From Syntrophales bacterium (GTDB taxonomy: Bacteria; Desulfobacterota; Desulfobaccia; Desulfobaccales; 0-14-0-80-60-11), in assembly GCA_028688935.1 (NCBI GenBank), contig JAQTXE010000008.1, positions 1 to 32,687 on the forward strand: DNA of 32,687 nucleotides. Direction: 5' to 3'. This document shows, in pieces, positions 9,232 to 17,447 of this stretch (the first letter of the stretch is position 1; the number at the start of each line of letters is the position of its first letter). The notes below the pieces were generated by a model. It saw only the letters and a list, made by a program, of their open reading frames with translations, was not told where the DNA came from and ran no database searches. Made by a program: the position numbers and the translations under genes.

Positions 9232-11904
9232 CTTCTTCCCGCTCTTCTTGCGTTTGCTCCCGGCTTTGGCGGCCTTGGGGGGTTTCTTTTCTTGCGCTTC
9301 CGGCTTCTTGGGCGTCTGCACCGGTTCCGCCGCCCTCTTTATCACGATCCGTTTGGATTCCTTGCGGAAGGCGTAGACGATGGGGCTGGCCACGAAGATG
9401 GAGGAATAGGTGCCCACCAGGACCCCCAGGACCATAGCCAGGGCGAAGTCCTCCAGGACCACGCCGCCGAAGAAGTAGAGGGCCAGGACCACCAGAAAGA
9501 CGGTGCCGTTGGTGACAATGGTGCGGGATAGCACTTCGTTGACGCTGAGGTTGATAATCTCCCCCAGCTTGCCCCTTTTGTAGGCCAGGTTTTCCCGGAT
9601 GCGGTCGAAGACCACCACCGTGTCGTTGAGAGAGGAACCCGCCAGGGTCAGGAGCGCGGTGACTACCAGGAGAGTGATTTCTTTATCCAGGAGCCAGAAG
9701 ATACCCAGGACCGCCAAGACATCATGGAAAGTGGCCACAGTCGCGCCGATGCCGAAGATCAGCTCAAAGCGCCAGCTCAGATAAAGGATGATGCCTATAA
9801 AGGAAATAATAATGGCGATGATGGCCTTGTCTCGCAGGGACTTGCTGATGGAGGCCCCGATCTCTTCGGTGCTGGCCACGGTGAACTTATTCTGAGGCAG
9901 GCTCTGGTTGAGGATGGCCGTGAGTTTTTCTCCCATCTGCCCCACGGACTCCTCACTCTTCTTAACCTTGACCATCAACCCCCGGCCCCCTTCCAGGGAC
10001 TGAATTTCGGCCTGACCCCACCCTTCCTTGTCCAAAGCCTGGCGCACCTGGGCCACGGTGAAGGCCTCTTTGGCGCTGAGCTGCACCATGGCGCCGCTGC
10101 TGAATTCCACGCCCAGGTTGCCGTGGCCCCGGCTCAACTGCACAAAGGCCACCAGTCCCAAGATGCTGAGTGCCAGGGAGAAGACGAAGGCGTATTTCCG
10201 GACGCTGATGAAGTCGATATTGGGTTTTTTAAAGAGTTCGAAGAAACTGAGCTTTTTCAGCCAACGCTTCAGGATCAGCCAGTCATAGACCACCCGGGTG
10301 CCGAACAGGGCGGTGAAGAGGTTGAGGGTGACGCCCAGGCTTAGGGTCACCGCAAAGCCCTTGATGGGGCCGGTGCCGAAGAGGAAGAGGGCGCAGGCGG
10401 TGATCAGGGTGGTGACGTTGGAGTCGATGATGGTCCCGAAGGCTTTGCCATAGCCGCCGTCGATGCCGGACTTCAGGGGCTTGCCGCTATGAAACTCCTC
10501 CCGCATGCGTTCGTAGATGAGGACGTTGGCGTCCACGGCCATGCCGATGGAGAGGATGATACCGGCGATGCCCGGCAGGGTCAGGGTGGCGTTCAGCAGG
10601 GACAAAACTCCCAGGAGCATGATGGTATTTAAGATCAGGGCATAGTTGGCTATCACCCCGGAGAAGCGGTAGTAGAAAATCATGAAGAACACCACCAGGA
10701 AGGTTCCCACAAGGCCGGAGATCAGCCCGCTGCGGATGGAGTCCGCGCCCAGGGTGGGGCCCACGGTGATATTCTGGACGATCTTGACGGTGGCCGGCAA
10801 GGCCCCGGCCATGAGCACGATGGCCAGGTCATGGGCCTCTTCCGGGGTGTAGGAGCCGGTGATCTGGGCCCGGCCGCCGCCGATGCGTTCCTGGATTACC
10901 GGCGCGGAGCGCACCACCCCGTCCAGGATGATGGCCAAGCGGCGCTTGACGTTTTCGCCGGTGATGCGGGCAAACTCCGCGGCGCCCCGGCGGTTGAAGT
11001 CCACGGAGACGTAGGGTTCGTTATAGTCGCCGATGCGCACCGCGGCGCTCTTCACCGCGTCGCCGGTGAGGAGGACCTTCTTTTTCAGGAGCAGGGGCTT
11101 GCTCGTCAAGCGGCCGGTTTCCCGGTCGATACTTTTCTCGATATAAATCTCATCACCCGGGGGGATCTTATCCGCCAGGGCCTGATTGAGCTCCTCCCGG
11201 GTATAACCGGGTTTCAGCTTCCCTTTTTTGAGGGCCTGGTCGATCAATTCCGGCAGATTGAGGCTGGCCTGGTCGTCCACCAGCTTGAATTCCAGTTGCG
11301 CAGTCTTGCCGATCAAATCAATGGCCCGCTGGGGGTCCTGGATGCCGGGAAGCTGCACCACGATCTGGGTGGCGCCCTGGCGGACGATGACCGGCTCGGT
11401 GACCCCGAACTGGTCGATGCGGTTGCGCATCACTTCCAAACTCTGACTCAGAGTCTGTTCCTGGAGCCGCTGCTTTTCCTTAGGTGTCAAGCTTAAGGTA
11501 TAAAGCAGGGCGCCGCCTTGGCGCTGGGGACCCTGAACCTCCAGATGGGGGAATTCTTCTTTCAGCAGTTTTTGCAGAGGCGACTGTTCATCGGCATTGA
11601 GCAGGGTGAGCGGCAAGGTATCCTTGGAGACGTCCCCCACCTTGACGGCCAGGCCCCGCTTTTCGGCGATCTCTTTGAGTTCCGGAATGGTCCGGTTCAG
11701 GGAGTTGGCAATGGCCGAATCCATGTCCACTTCCAGGACCAGATGCATGCCCCCTTTTAAGTCCAGGCCCAGGTTCAGGCCCCGGCTCACGTGTTGCTGC
11801 CACCAAGCCGGCAGCCCCACGGGAAAGGAAGGCAGGACAAAGAGGATGGCTACGATGGTAAGGAGGAAAAGAAATAAGAATTTCAGACGCACCGCTCGCA
11901 ACAT
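9229..11904 (-). CDS. secDF: SecDF fused protein-export membrane protein
   Basis: A single 891-residue chain holding both SecD and SecF, the proton-driven RND-type partners of SecYEG that pull preproteins across the inner membrane. SecD part: first membrane helix at about 8-28, DLKGGMHLVLEV at about 47, a large periplasmic P1 region to about 365, then membrane helices with SIGMAVDANVLIYERMREE near 450. The SecF part starts at about 570, with its periplasmic domain to about 690 and SLNDTVVVFDRIRE near 750. The last 35 residues are a Lys/Pro/Ala-rich cytoplasmic tail. SecD and SecF are separate in many relatives, so the fusion is notable. yajC, the usual neighbour, is not adjacent. The start is firm: AAGGAGA eight bases before the ATG. 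Confidence 0.96.
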   Translation of the reverse strand: MLRAVRLKFLFLFLLTIVAILFVLPSFPVGLPAWWQQHVSRGLNLGLDLKGGMHLVLEVDMDSAIANSLNRTIPELKEIAEKRGLAVKVGDVSKDTLPLTLLNADEQSPLQKLLKEEFPHLEVQGPQRQGGALLYTLSLTPKEKQRLQEQTLSQSLEVMRNRIDQFGVTEPVIVRQGATQIVVQLPGIQDPQRAIDLIGKTAQLEFKLVDDQASLNLPELIDQALKKGKLKPGYTREELNQALADKIPPGDEIYIEKSIDRETGRLTSKPLLLKKKVLLTGDAVKSAAVRIGDYNEPYVSVDFNRRGAAEFARITGENVKRRLAIILDGVVRSAPVIQERIGGGRAQITGSYTPEEAHDLAIVLMAGALPATVKIVQNITVGPTLGADSIRSGLISGLVGTFLVVFFMIFYYRFSGVIANYALILNTIMLLGVLSLLNATLTLPGIAGIILSIGMAVDANVLIYERMREEFHSGKPLKSGIDGGYGKAFGTIIDSNVTTLITACALFLFGTGPIKGFAVTLSLGVTLNLFTALFGTRVVYDWLILKRWLKKLSFFELFKKPNIDFISVRKYAFVFSLALSILGLVAFVQLSRGHGNLGVEFSSGAMVQLSAKEAFTVAQVRQALDKEGWGQAEIQSLEGGRGLMVKVKKSEESVGQMGEKLTAILNQSLPQNKFTVASTEEIGASISKSLRDKAIIAIIISFIGIILYLSWRFELIFGIGATVATFHDVLAVLGIFWLLDKEITLLVVTALLTLAGSSLNDTVVVFDRIRENLAYKRGKLGEIINLSVNEVLSRTIVTNGTVFLVVLALYFFGGVVLEDFALAMVLGVLVGTYSSIFVASPIVYAFRKESKRIVIKRAAEPVQTPKKPEAQEKKPPKAAKAGSKRKKSGKK

Positions 11905-12026
11905 TAACTTATCTCCTTGACGCCAGCTGCGCCGGCGCGGATTATCCGGGATTTACGCTTGGCGGCTCCGGGAGGGAAGTCCGGCGCAGGGAATCACTGT
12001 CCCGCCTTGGCGTGGCCAATCAAGTA

Positions 12027-12055
12027 AATCTAACGTAGAGTTCGGGGACTGTCAA
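12027..12055 (-). promoter_or_regulatory. Sigma-70-type promoter for secDF
   Basis: On the minus strand: TTGACA (12055-12050), a 17-base spacer, then TAGATT (12032-12027). The -35 box is perfect and the -10 box matches four of six. It predicts a transcript start near 12020 and a 5' leader of about 115 bases before secDF, with a GC-rich palindrome (GCGCCGGCGC) close to the gene. Confidence 0.6.
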
Positions 12056-12160
12056 GGCTAATGGGGGGAAGGCGATAAGCCCCAATGGCAGGCAATCTTT
12101 AGTTTTCCAGGGGACAAGAATCCGCCTCGGCGGGAACTTAAGTCTGCCTCGGCCGGGGTC

Positions 12161-13963
12161 TTACATCATGCTTTTGCCATGATAAAAACTGATGATGTCC
12201 CGTTTGGAGATCATGGAGACGATTTCGTCGGGCTTATCCTCCCGGACCACCGGCAGCTCATCCACCTGAATTACCGCCATTTTGTCCAGGGCCTCCTGGA
12301 GGCTGTCGTTCCAGAAAACCCGCACCACGTTAGGGGTGGCCACATCCTTGGCCAGAATCAGTTGGGCCACGGTCTCTTCGAACATGATCTCCCGGATATC
12401 GTTGATGGAGAGGATGCCGGTCATCTTCCCCCCGGTATTCACTACGGGAAAATAGATATCGCTGGAATGGGTGACCGTGACCACCAGTTCGCTGAAGCGC
12501 ATGTCTTCCGGGATGGTGGTCACCCGCCGGGGCACGATGGCTTCGTGGACGCGCATTTCCTCCAGCACCCCCCGGGCAAATTCGAACATATGGGCCGGGG
12601 AGGCCAGGCGGGTGAAGACTTGTTTTTCATAAAGGCTGACATTCCGGCCCAGAATGATCAGGGCGATGGCGGAAACCAGCATCAAAGGGACCAGGAGGGT
12701 ATAGCTGGCGCTCATCTCGCAAGCCATGATGATCCCGGCCAGGGGGCATTTGGCCACCCCGGCGAAAAAGCCGCCCATGCCCACCAGCACGAAGGCATAG
12801 GGATAGACCACCCAGCCCGGGAAGAGAAGATGGCCCAAATAGCCGAAGCCGCCGCCCAACATGGCGCCGATGAAGATGGAGGGACCGAAGACGCCGCCGC
12901 TGCCGCCGGAGCCGAGGGTACAGGAAGTGGCCACGATTTTCATGGCGGCCATGATGAACATGACGTACCACAGCATCTTGCCTTCCAGGGCCATCTGCAC
13001 CCAGCCGTAGCCGCCGTCCATGACATGGGGGTAAAAGAAGAGGATGAGACCGCACATCAAGCCCCCCAGGCTGGGCTTCAAAACCCGGGGAATCGTCAGG
13101 CGATCAAAGAAATAATGCTGCATGCCGTGAAAGACCTTGATCCAGACATATCCCACCACGCCGCAGAGAATTCCGAAGATGGCATAGGGCAGTAACTCCT
13201 TGGGCAGGGCGAAATCCACCGCGCCGGGAAAGAAGATGACCGCCCGCCCGTAAAACTCGGAAAACACGGCATAGGCGATGATGGAGGAGACCACGCAGGG
13301 CAAGATGGCCTCAAACTCGAATTCCGTGTCCCGGTAGAGCACTTCCGGAGCGAACAGGGCTGCTCCTAAGGGAGCCCGGAAGATGGCCCCGACTCCGGCC
13401 GCGGCCCCGGCCAGGACCAGAATGCGGCGTTCCCGGGGCTTGAGCTTCAAGGTGGTGGCCAAAAACGACCCGAAGCCGGCGCCGATCTGGGAGATGGGCC
13501 CTTCTTTACCGGCGGAGCCACCGGTACCGATGGTGATGGCCGAGGTGAGGATCTTGATGTAGGGCGTCCGGGGGCGAATGAAGCCGCCCTTCTTGTGAAA
13601 GGCGTCGATCATGGCTTCGGTGCCGTCCCCCGCGGTCTCGGGCGCGAGGTAATTGACGATCAGCCCGGAGACGAGGCCCCCCAGCGTGGGGATGACAATC
13701 ATCAGGTAGTGGTAGGGCGAAACAAACCCCAGCACCTGGGCGGCGGCAGCCCAGCGGTGGGGTTCGGTGTAACCGGTGAAAAAGGTGATGGTGTACTTCA
13801 GAATCAGATGCAGCAGCTCGTCAAAAACAATGGCGCCGATGCCGGAGACGATGCCCACGGCGATGCTTAAGACAAACCAGCGGAAATGAAAGGACCAACG
13901 GCGTTTTCTGAAGGAGTCCAGGGCCGATTTCCATGAAGGTAGTTTTTTGGTGCCAGAACTCAT
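12161..13963 (-). CDS. ClC-family anion channel/transporter with CBS pair
   Basis: A 600-residue ClC protein: about 10-12 membrane segments over residues 30-450, then two CBS domains (about 460-520 and 535-595). Selectivity-filter signatures are visible: GSAGKEGPISQIG near 145, where the Glu corresponds to the gating glutamate of GREGP, and GSGGSGGVFGPSIFIGA near 350, matching GxFxP. Known: presence of the gating glutamate fits either a Cl-/H+ antiporter or a gated channel. The serine-containing GSGIP filter motif is not obvious, so ion preference is uncertain. CBS domains usually bind adenine nucleotides and regulate the pore. The gene is followed, in the opposite coding direction of growth, by an HPP plus CBS pair, suggesting a cluster for small-anion handling. 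The ATG lacks a strong Shine-Dalgarno sequence. Confidence 0.93.
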   Translation of the reverse strand: MSSGTKKLPSWKSALDSFRKRRWSFHFRWFVLSIAVGIVSGIGAIVFDELLHLILKYTITFFTGYTEPHRWAAAAQVLGFVSPYHYLMIVIPTLGGLVSGLIVNYLAPETAGDGTEAMIDAFHKKGGFIRPRTPYIKILTSAITIGTGGSAGKEGPISQIGAGFGSFLATTLKLKPRERRILVLAGAAAGVGAIFRAPLGAALFAPEVLYRDTEFEFEAILPCVVSSIIAYAVFSEFYGRAVIFFPGAVDFALPKELLPYAIFGILCGVVGYVWIKVFHGMQHYFFDRLTIPRVLKPSLGGLMCGLILFFYPHVMDGGYGWVQMALEGKMLWYVMFIMAAMKIVATSCTLGSGGSGGVFGPSIFIGAMLGGGFGYLGHLLFPGWVVYPYAFVLVGMGGFFAGVAKCPLAGIIMACEMSASYTLLVPLMLVSAIALIILGRNVSLYEKQVFTRLASPAHMFEFARGVLEEMRVHEAIVPRRVTTIPEDMRFSELVVTVTHSSDIYFPVVNTGGKMTGILSINDIREIMFEETVAQLILAKDVATPNVVRVFWNDSLQEALDKMAVIQVDELPVVREDKPDEIVSMISKRDIISFYHGKSMM

Positions 13964-14036
13964 AGAGCCACGGGGAAGAGAGATTTAGCGCCTGGGGCCA
14001 GGAAGGAAACCGGGCGAATTTTATTGATTACTTTCA

Positions 14037-14066
14037 ATTATATACCATTTCTCCCGCCTCAATCAA
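14037..14066 (-). promoter_or_regulatory. Sigma-70-type promoter for the ClC gene
   Basis: On the minus strand: TTGATT (14066-14061) and a perfect TATAAT (14042-14037) with an 18-base spacer; an overlapping TATATA gives a 16-base spacer. The predicted start is about 65 bases before the ClC ATG. It lies between the HPP gene stop and the ClC start, so ClC can be transcribed separately from HPP/CBS. Confidence 0.6.
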
Positions 14067-14142
14067 GCTCGCTAATGCAGAAATTTTGTCGGGGGAGTTG
14101 CAGGGCCGCCAGGAAATTGCGGCCAGCGCGGCTGCGGTTGCT

Positions 14143-14679
14143 TCAAAACCAATATTCGGGATAACTTCTGGTCCGGGGAATATTGTTGACCAGCAGGGCC
14201 ACCGCCAACATAATCAAGGCGCCCAGGCCCGCAGGGACCAGGACATACCAATACCCCAGGGAGTGGATCTTGGCGCCGCCGATGACGGCAATCAGGGCGG
14301 TGGCGCCCCCCGGTGGGTGCAAGGTGCGGGTGGCGTGCATCACGGCGATGGCCGTGGCCACGGCCAGGGGGGCCGCCATCCAGGGAGCGGCAGGCAGTAA
14401 TTTATAGACCGAGACGCCGATTATCGCGGAAAAGACATGGCCGCCCATAAGATTCCGGGGCTGGGCCAGAGGACTCTTGATGGCCCCGTAAATGAGCACC
14501 GCGGACGCGCCGAAAGAACCGATCACCATCACTAAAGTGGTGCCCGAGAGGATTTGATAGTTGAGATAAGCCACAGCCAGGATTCCCAGAAAGGCCCCCA
14601 GCCAGGACCAGGCAATCTCTACGAGGCTCACCCGGGGCGGACTTTTGGTGGTTCCCCGCATTTTTTGCCAATATTTCAT
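14143..14679 (-). CDS. HPP-family integral membrane protein
   Basis: A 178-residue membrane protein with four to five hydrophobic segments (about 24-42, 46-66, 80-94, 100-116 and 145-166) and the family motif HPPGGAT at 121-127. Known: HPP proteins are short membrane proteins, some shown to carry nitrite in plastids and cyanobacteria, and many bacterial members are fused to C-terminal CBS domains. Here the CBS pair is encoded as a separate gene upstream, and the two overlap by one base (TGATG), which suggests translational coupling and a two-part HPP/CBS complex. Nitrite or another small anion as substrate is inference only. The ATG start is set by the overlap. Confidence 0.9.
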   Translation of the reverse strand: MKYWQKMRGTTKSPPRVSLVEIAWSWLGAFLGILAVAYLNYQILSGTTLVMVIGSFGASAVLIYGAIKSPLAQPRNLMGGHVFSAIIGVSVYKLLPAAPWMAAPLAVATAIAVMHATRTLHPPGGATALIAVIGGAKIHSLGYWYVLVPAGLGALIMLAVALLVNNIPRTRSYPEYWF

Positions 14680-15299
14680 CAGGCTTTGCCGCCCCTGAAA
14701 GGAGCCAGGTTCAGGAGATCTCCCCGGGAGACGATACCCGCCAGGCGGCCCTGGGCATCCAACACCGGCACCCGGTTTATGGCCTTTTCTTTAAATAATC
14801 TGGCGATTTCCAGGACCGGGGTATCTTCCCTGACGGTTACCGCCGGAGAGTTCATCAGATCATCAGCCTGCCGCCCCCGGATGCCCACGGCTTTGCAGCC
14901 CTTGTCCCGCAAGCATCCCGCCACCACCGCCATAAAATTGGTGATTCCCTGGCTGCTCATGCGCTTAAGGAAGTCTTTTTCGGAAATGACCCCCACCACC
15001 CGGTTAGCGCCATCCAGCACCGGCACTCCGGAAACTCCCCGTTGGGCCATGAGTTCCGCCACCTCTTGCAAAGGGGTGTCCACCCTCACCCAAGCCACCT
15101 CCCGGGTCATGATTTCTTTGGCCGTGGCCCGGTGCAGGAGACGCTCCTGGGCCTGCCGGTAAGCCAGGACATAGACCTCTTTGAAGTCGCCGGGAGTGAT
15201 GTCCAGATACCCGGGAATCTCCTTCATGGCCTCGTAAATATCCTCATCCGAAATATCCGGGGCCGTCTTCCCCTGATCTGCGGTTAGCCTCTCTACCAC
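14679..15299 (-). CDS. CBS-pair regulatory protein
   Basis: A 206-residue soluble protein. An acidic N-terminal segment (about 1-55, with a DISDEDIYEAMKEIPGYLDIT start) precedes CBS1 (about 60-135: TAKEIMTREVAWVRVDTPLQEV, GVPVLDGANRVVGVISEKDFL) and CBS2 (about 147-197: LMNSPAVTVREDTPVLEIA, INRVPVLDAQGRLAGIVSRGDLL). Known: tandem CBS domains form an adenine-nucleotide-binding module. The N-terminal segment with YLDIT and the DF-VYVLAYRQAQE helix occurs also in HPP-linked CBS proteins. Inferred: it is the regulatory half of the HPP transporter encoded next, with which it overlaps by one base. The start is GTG at 15299, with AGGTAGGGG upstream. Confidence 0.88.
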   Translation of the reverse strand: MVERLTADQGKTAPDISDEDIYEAMKEIPGYLDITPGDFKEVYVLAYRQAQERLLHRATAKEIMTREVAWVRVDTPLQEVAELMAQRGVSGVPVLDGANRVVGVISEKDFLKRMSSQGITNFMAVVAGCLRDKGCKAVGIRGRQADDLMNSPAVTVREDTPVLEIARLFKEKAINRVPVLDAQGRLAGIVSRGDLLNLAPFRGGKA

Positions 15300-15611
15300 T
15301 GCCCCTACCTCTCTGCAGAAATTTTGGGCCTGGGGGTAAAACTCAAATATGGGGAAAGATATTCACGGGACCTGAAAATGCAAGCTATCTCAAAACAGTT
15401 TTTCTGTCGTTCCGAGCCGGAGGCTAAAGGACCTGCATTTGAGATTATGGGATTCTTATACCAAGTTCGGTTTCTGCTGCAACAAAATTAACTTGTAAGT
15501 TATTGATAATTTGATATCTTTCTACCGAAAACCGAAAACCGAAAACTGAAAACGGTATTAGCTGCACCCGGAATGATAAATGGGGGTGAAATTGAGGTTT
15601 GGCAATGACTG
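15300..15611. other. 312-base gap with a heptamer array, no gene
   Basis: Between the CBS gene and the phosphatase gene I find no open frame with a credible start and composition. It holds a heptamer array, ACCGAAA three times and ACTGAAA once (15524-15551), the same unit as in purQ. An AT-rich stretch (about 15480-15523) sits before it. A promoter for the CBS-HPP pair must lie near 15300-15420, but I see no convincing -35/-10 pair. Confidence 0.7.
15524..15553. repeat. Heptamer array, ACCGAAA type
   Basis: Four units in register: ACCGAAA, ACCGAAA, ACCGAAA, ACTGAAA, then AC. It is the reverse-complement phase of the GGTTTTC array that encodes the PurQ N-terminus, here fully intergenic. Confidence 0.9.
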
Positions 15612-16265
15612 CTAGCCTTTACGGAAGAATTTCTTTTGCGGCAATTTCAGGCAGGTGAGGAAATTGCCGTAGACCGCGCCGGTGTCGATGCCGATCTTGT
15701 TGGGGAGCACCAGCGGCTGATTGAAGGGGGTATGGCCGAAAATCACCAGGCGGCCGAAATCCTCCATGGAGGCGATGAATTGCCCCCGGATCCACAGGAG
15801 GTCTTCTTCCTGCTGCTCTGCTAAAGGCACTCCGGGCTTCAGGCCCGCGTGGACGAAAATATAATCCGGGGTCTCATAATAGGGCCGCAATTCCTGGTAG
15901 AACTCTTCATGCTCCGGGGGCAGCAGCAACCGGGGCAGACCTTCCCAATTCTCCCCCCAATAATTCCGGATGGTGCTCAAGCCGCCGTTGAACATGAACA
16001 TGGCCCGCTCCCGGTCCTGGAGAAAATCGAAGAGCATAGCCTCATGATTGCCCTTCAGACAGATGATATGTTCCCGGGGATATTTTTGCCGCAGCGCCAG
16101 GATGTAATCCACCACCCGCCGGGAATCCGGCCCCCGGTCGATATAATCCCCCATAAAGAGGAGAACGTCTTGCTCCAGGTCGGGCTGGACCTCGTCGAGC
16201 AACTGCTGCAACAGGTCCAGGCAGCCGTGGATGTCTCCCACTGCGTAAATGTTGGCGCCGCTCAT
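15612..16265 (-). CDS. PPP-family metallophosphoesterase (Ser/Thr phosphatase or ApaH-like)
   Basis: About 217 residues with the full two-metal PPP signature: GDIHG near residue 10, GDYIDRGPDSRRVVDY near 40, GNHEAM near 76, and a later HAGLKPG plus GHTPFN. Known: proteins of this size are PrpA/PrpB-type Ser/Thr phosphatases or symmetrical diadenosine tetraphosphatases; the motifs do not separate the two. It acts in the cytoplasm and has no membrane or signal segment. I start it at ATG 16265; a TTG three bases upstream is the alternative, and GGGA lies seven bases before the ATG. An inverted heptamer pair separates it from the radical SAM gene upstream, so co-transcription is possible but unproven. 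Confidence 0.92.
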   Translation of the reverse strand: MSGANIYAVGDIHGCLDLLQQLLDEVQPDLEQDVLLFMGDYIDRGPDSRRVVDYILALRQKYPREHIICLKGNHEAMLFDFLQDRERAMFMFNGGLSTIRNYWGENWEGLPRLLLPPEHEEFYQELRPYYETPDYIFVHAGLKPGVPLAEQQEEDLLWIRGQFIASMEDFGRLVIFGHTPFNQPLVLPNKIGIDTGAVYGNFLTCLKLPQKKFFRKG

Positions 16266-16283
16266 CAAATATCCCGGGATTGC

Positions 16284-16330
16284 CAGTGATCAGTAATCAG
16301 TAATTTTTGGTACCTGATCACTGATCACTG
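16284..16330. repeat. Inverted heptamer pair between pflX-like and phosphatase genes
   Basis: The left arm is CAGTGAT, CAGTAAT, CAGTAAT (16284-16304) and the right arm CTGATCA, CTGATCA, CTG (16314-16330). They are near reverse complements around a 9-base loop containing TTTTTGG. The structure could act as a weak terminator on the plus strand; on the gene strand there is no T-run. Confidence 0.85.
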
Positions 16331-16352
16331 TCCTCCGGCCCTCCTCTCCAAA

Positions 16353-17288
16353 TTACAACCACCGGAATAATTTTTCCCGGTGGTCCAGGCGGGTGAGGCC
16401 CGCTTCCCGGGCCATCTGTTGGGCCTGGGCGTGTTCCACGCCGGTGAGGAATTTACGCAAAGACGGGTGGTCGTTGGCCCGGCCGCAGGGGCGGTATTGG
16501 CCCATGACGTTGACGTAGGTGTCCGGGGAGATCTCCCGGACCAGAAATTCCATCACTTCCTTGGTGCCGGCCAGACCGTCGGGGAGTACCAGGTGGCGCA
16601 CCAGCAGGCCACGCCGGGCCACCCCGTCATTGTCGATCACCAAGTCCCCCACCTGGCGGTGCATTTCCTTCAGGGCCTGGCGGGCGATCTCCGGATAATC
16701 CGGGGCCTCGCAGACCTCCACGGCCACCTGAGGGTCCCAGAACTTGAAGTCCGGCATGTAGATATCGATGATCCCGTCCAGCAGCCTCAGGGTCTCAAGA
16801 GCGTCGTAGCCGCCGGTATTATAGACCAGGGGTACGTTCAGGCCGGAGCCGATGGCCAGGGGCAAGGCTTCCAGAATCTGGGCCACCTGATGGGACGGGG
16901 TGACGAAATTGATGTTGTGGCAGCCTTTCTTCTGGAGATAAATCATGATGGCCGCCAAATCGTCGCTGGAAATTTCCTCGCCTTCGCCCCCATGGCTGAT
17001 CTCGTAGTTCTGACAAAAGATGCAGTAGATATTGCAGTGGGTAAAAAAGATGGTGCCCGAGCCCCCTTGCCCCACCAGGGGGTCTTCTTCCCCGAAATGG
17101 GGGCCGTAAGAAGAGACGAAGGGCTGGTCCCCGGTGCGGCAGAGGCCCCGCTCCCCGTGATGCCGGTCCACCAGGCAATTGTGCGGGCAAAGGTTGCACT
17201 GGCTCAGAATGTCGTACGCAGCCTGAATCTTTTCAGTGAGCAGTCCTCGACGCTGCGTCTCCAAGTAAGCAGGTTCCCATGTGGCCAT
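16353..17288 (-). CDS. pflX: Radical SAM protein, PflX/COG1313 type
   Basis: A 311-residue radical SAM enzyme. The catalytic cluster motif is CNIYCIFC at Cys85, Cys89 and Cys92 (CxxxCxxC). A second Cys group precedes it (Cys31, 34, 38 and 50, in CNLCPHNC and the following GERGLC), typical of the PflX-like group. Later strings GGEGEEISSDDLAAIM, NINFVTPSHQ, VYNTGGYD and IDIYMPDFKFW are group hallmarks. Known: these proteins resemble pyruvate formate-lyase activases, but their targets are mostly undefined, and no glycyl-radical enzyme lies nearby. The start is ATG 17288, with GAGGT six bases before it; a second in-frame ATG six bases later is possible. The Shine-Dalgarno sequence abuts the CAGTGAG array, so array changes could alter expression. 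Confidence 0.9.
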   Translation of the reverse strand: MATWEPAYLETQRRGLLTEKIQAAYDILSQCNLCPHNCLVDRHHGERGLCRTGDQPFVSSYGPHFGEEDPLVGQGGSGTIFFTHCNIYCIFCQNYEISHGGEGEEISSDDLAAIMIYLQKKGCHNINFVTPSHQVAQILEALPLAIGSGLNVPLVYNTGGYDALETLRLLDGIIDIYMPDFKFWDPQVAVEVCEAPDYPEIARQALKEMHRQVGDLVIDNDGVARRGLLVRHLVLPDGLAGTKEVMEFLVREISPDTYVNVMGQYRPCGRANDHPSLRKFLTGVEHAQAQQMAREAGLTRLDHREKLFRWL

Positions 17289-17298
17289 GGCGCTACCT

Positions 17299-17330
17299 CA
17301 GTGAGCAGTGAGCAGTGAGCAGTGAGCAGT
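17299..17330. repeat. CAGTGAG heptamer array next to pflX
   Basis: Four and a half exact copies of CAGTGAG, followed by a run of seven T in the plus direction. It begins inside the pflX Shine-Dalgarno region (TGAGG, 17300-17296 on the minus strand). Together with the CTGACCA-type array at 17412-17439 it forms an inverted pair around an 81-base spacer. Confidence 0.95.
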
Positions 17331-17411
17331 TTTTTTCGCTGCTCCCAAGTCGTCTTTTGCGGGTGGAAGTGGAAGCCAAGCTCAATTTGGCCGAGTAGGA
17401 CTCGTTTTTCT

Positions 17412-17446
17412 CTGACCACTGACTACTGGCTACTGATCACTATCTT
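17412..17446. repeat. CTGACCA-type heptamer array before the uvrD stop
   Basis: Five units in register: CTGACCA, CTGACTA, CTGGCTA, CTGATCA, CTATCTT. The array ends within two bases of the helicase stop codon (17448-17450). It is in reverse-complement orientation to the CAGTGAG array at 17299. Confidence 0.9.
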
Positions 17447-17447
17447 T

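Noticed and set aside
12179-13195. A 338-codon plus-strand frame inside the ClC gene
   Set aside because: It is a His/Gly/Asp-rich shadow of the strongly supported ClC coding strand.
16380-17318. A 312-codon plus-strand frame over the radical SAM gene
   Set aside because: It mirrors the pflX-like gene, which has cysteine motifs and a Shine-Dalgarno sequence; the plus frame has none.
17299-17446. A CRISPR array
   Set aside because: The repeats are 7 bases with no spacers between units, and no cas genes are present anywhere in the window.
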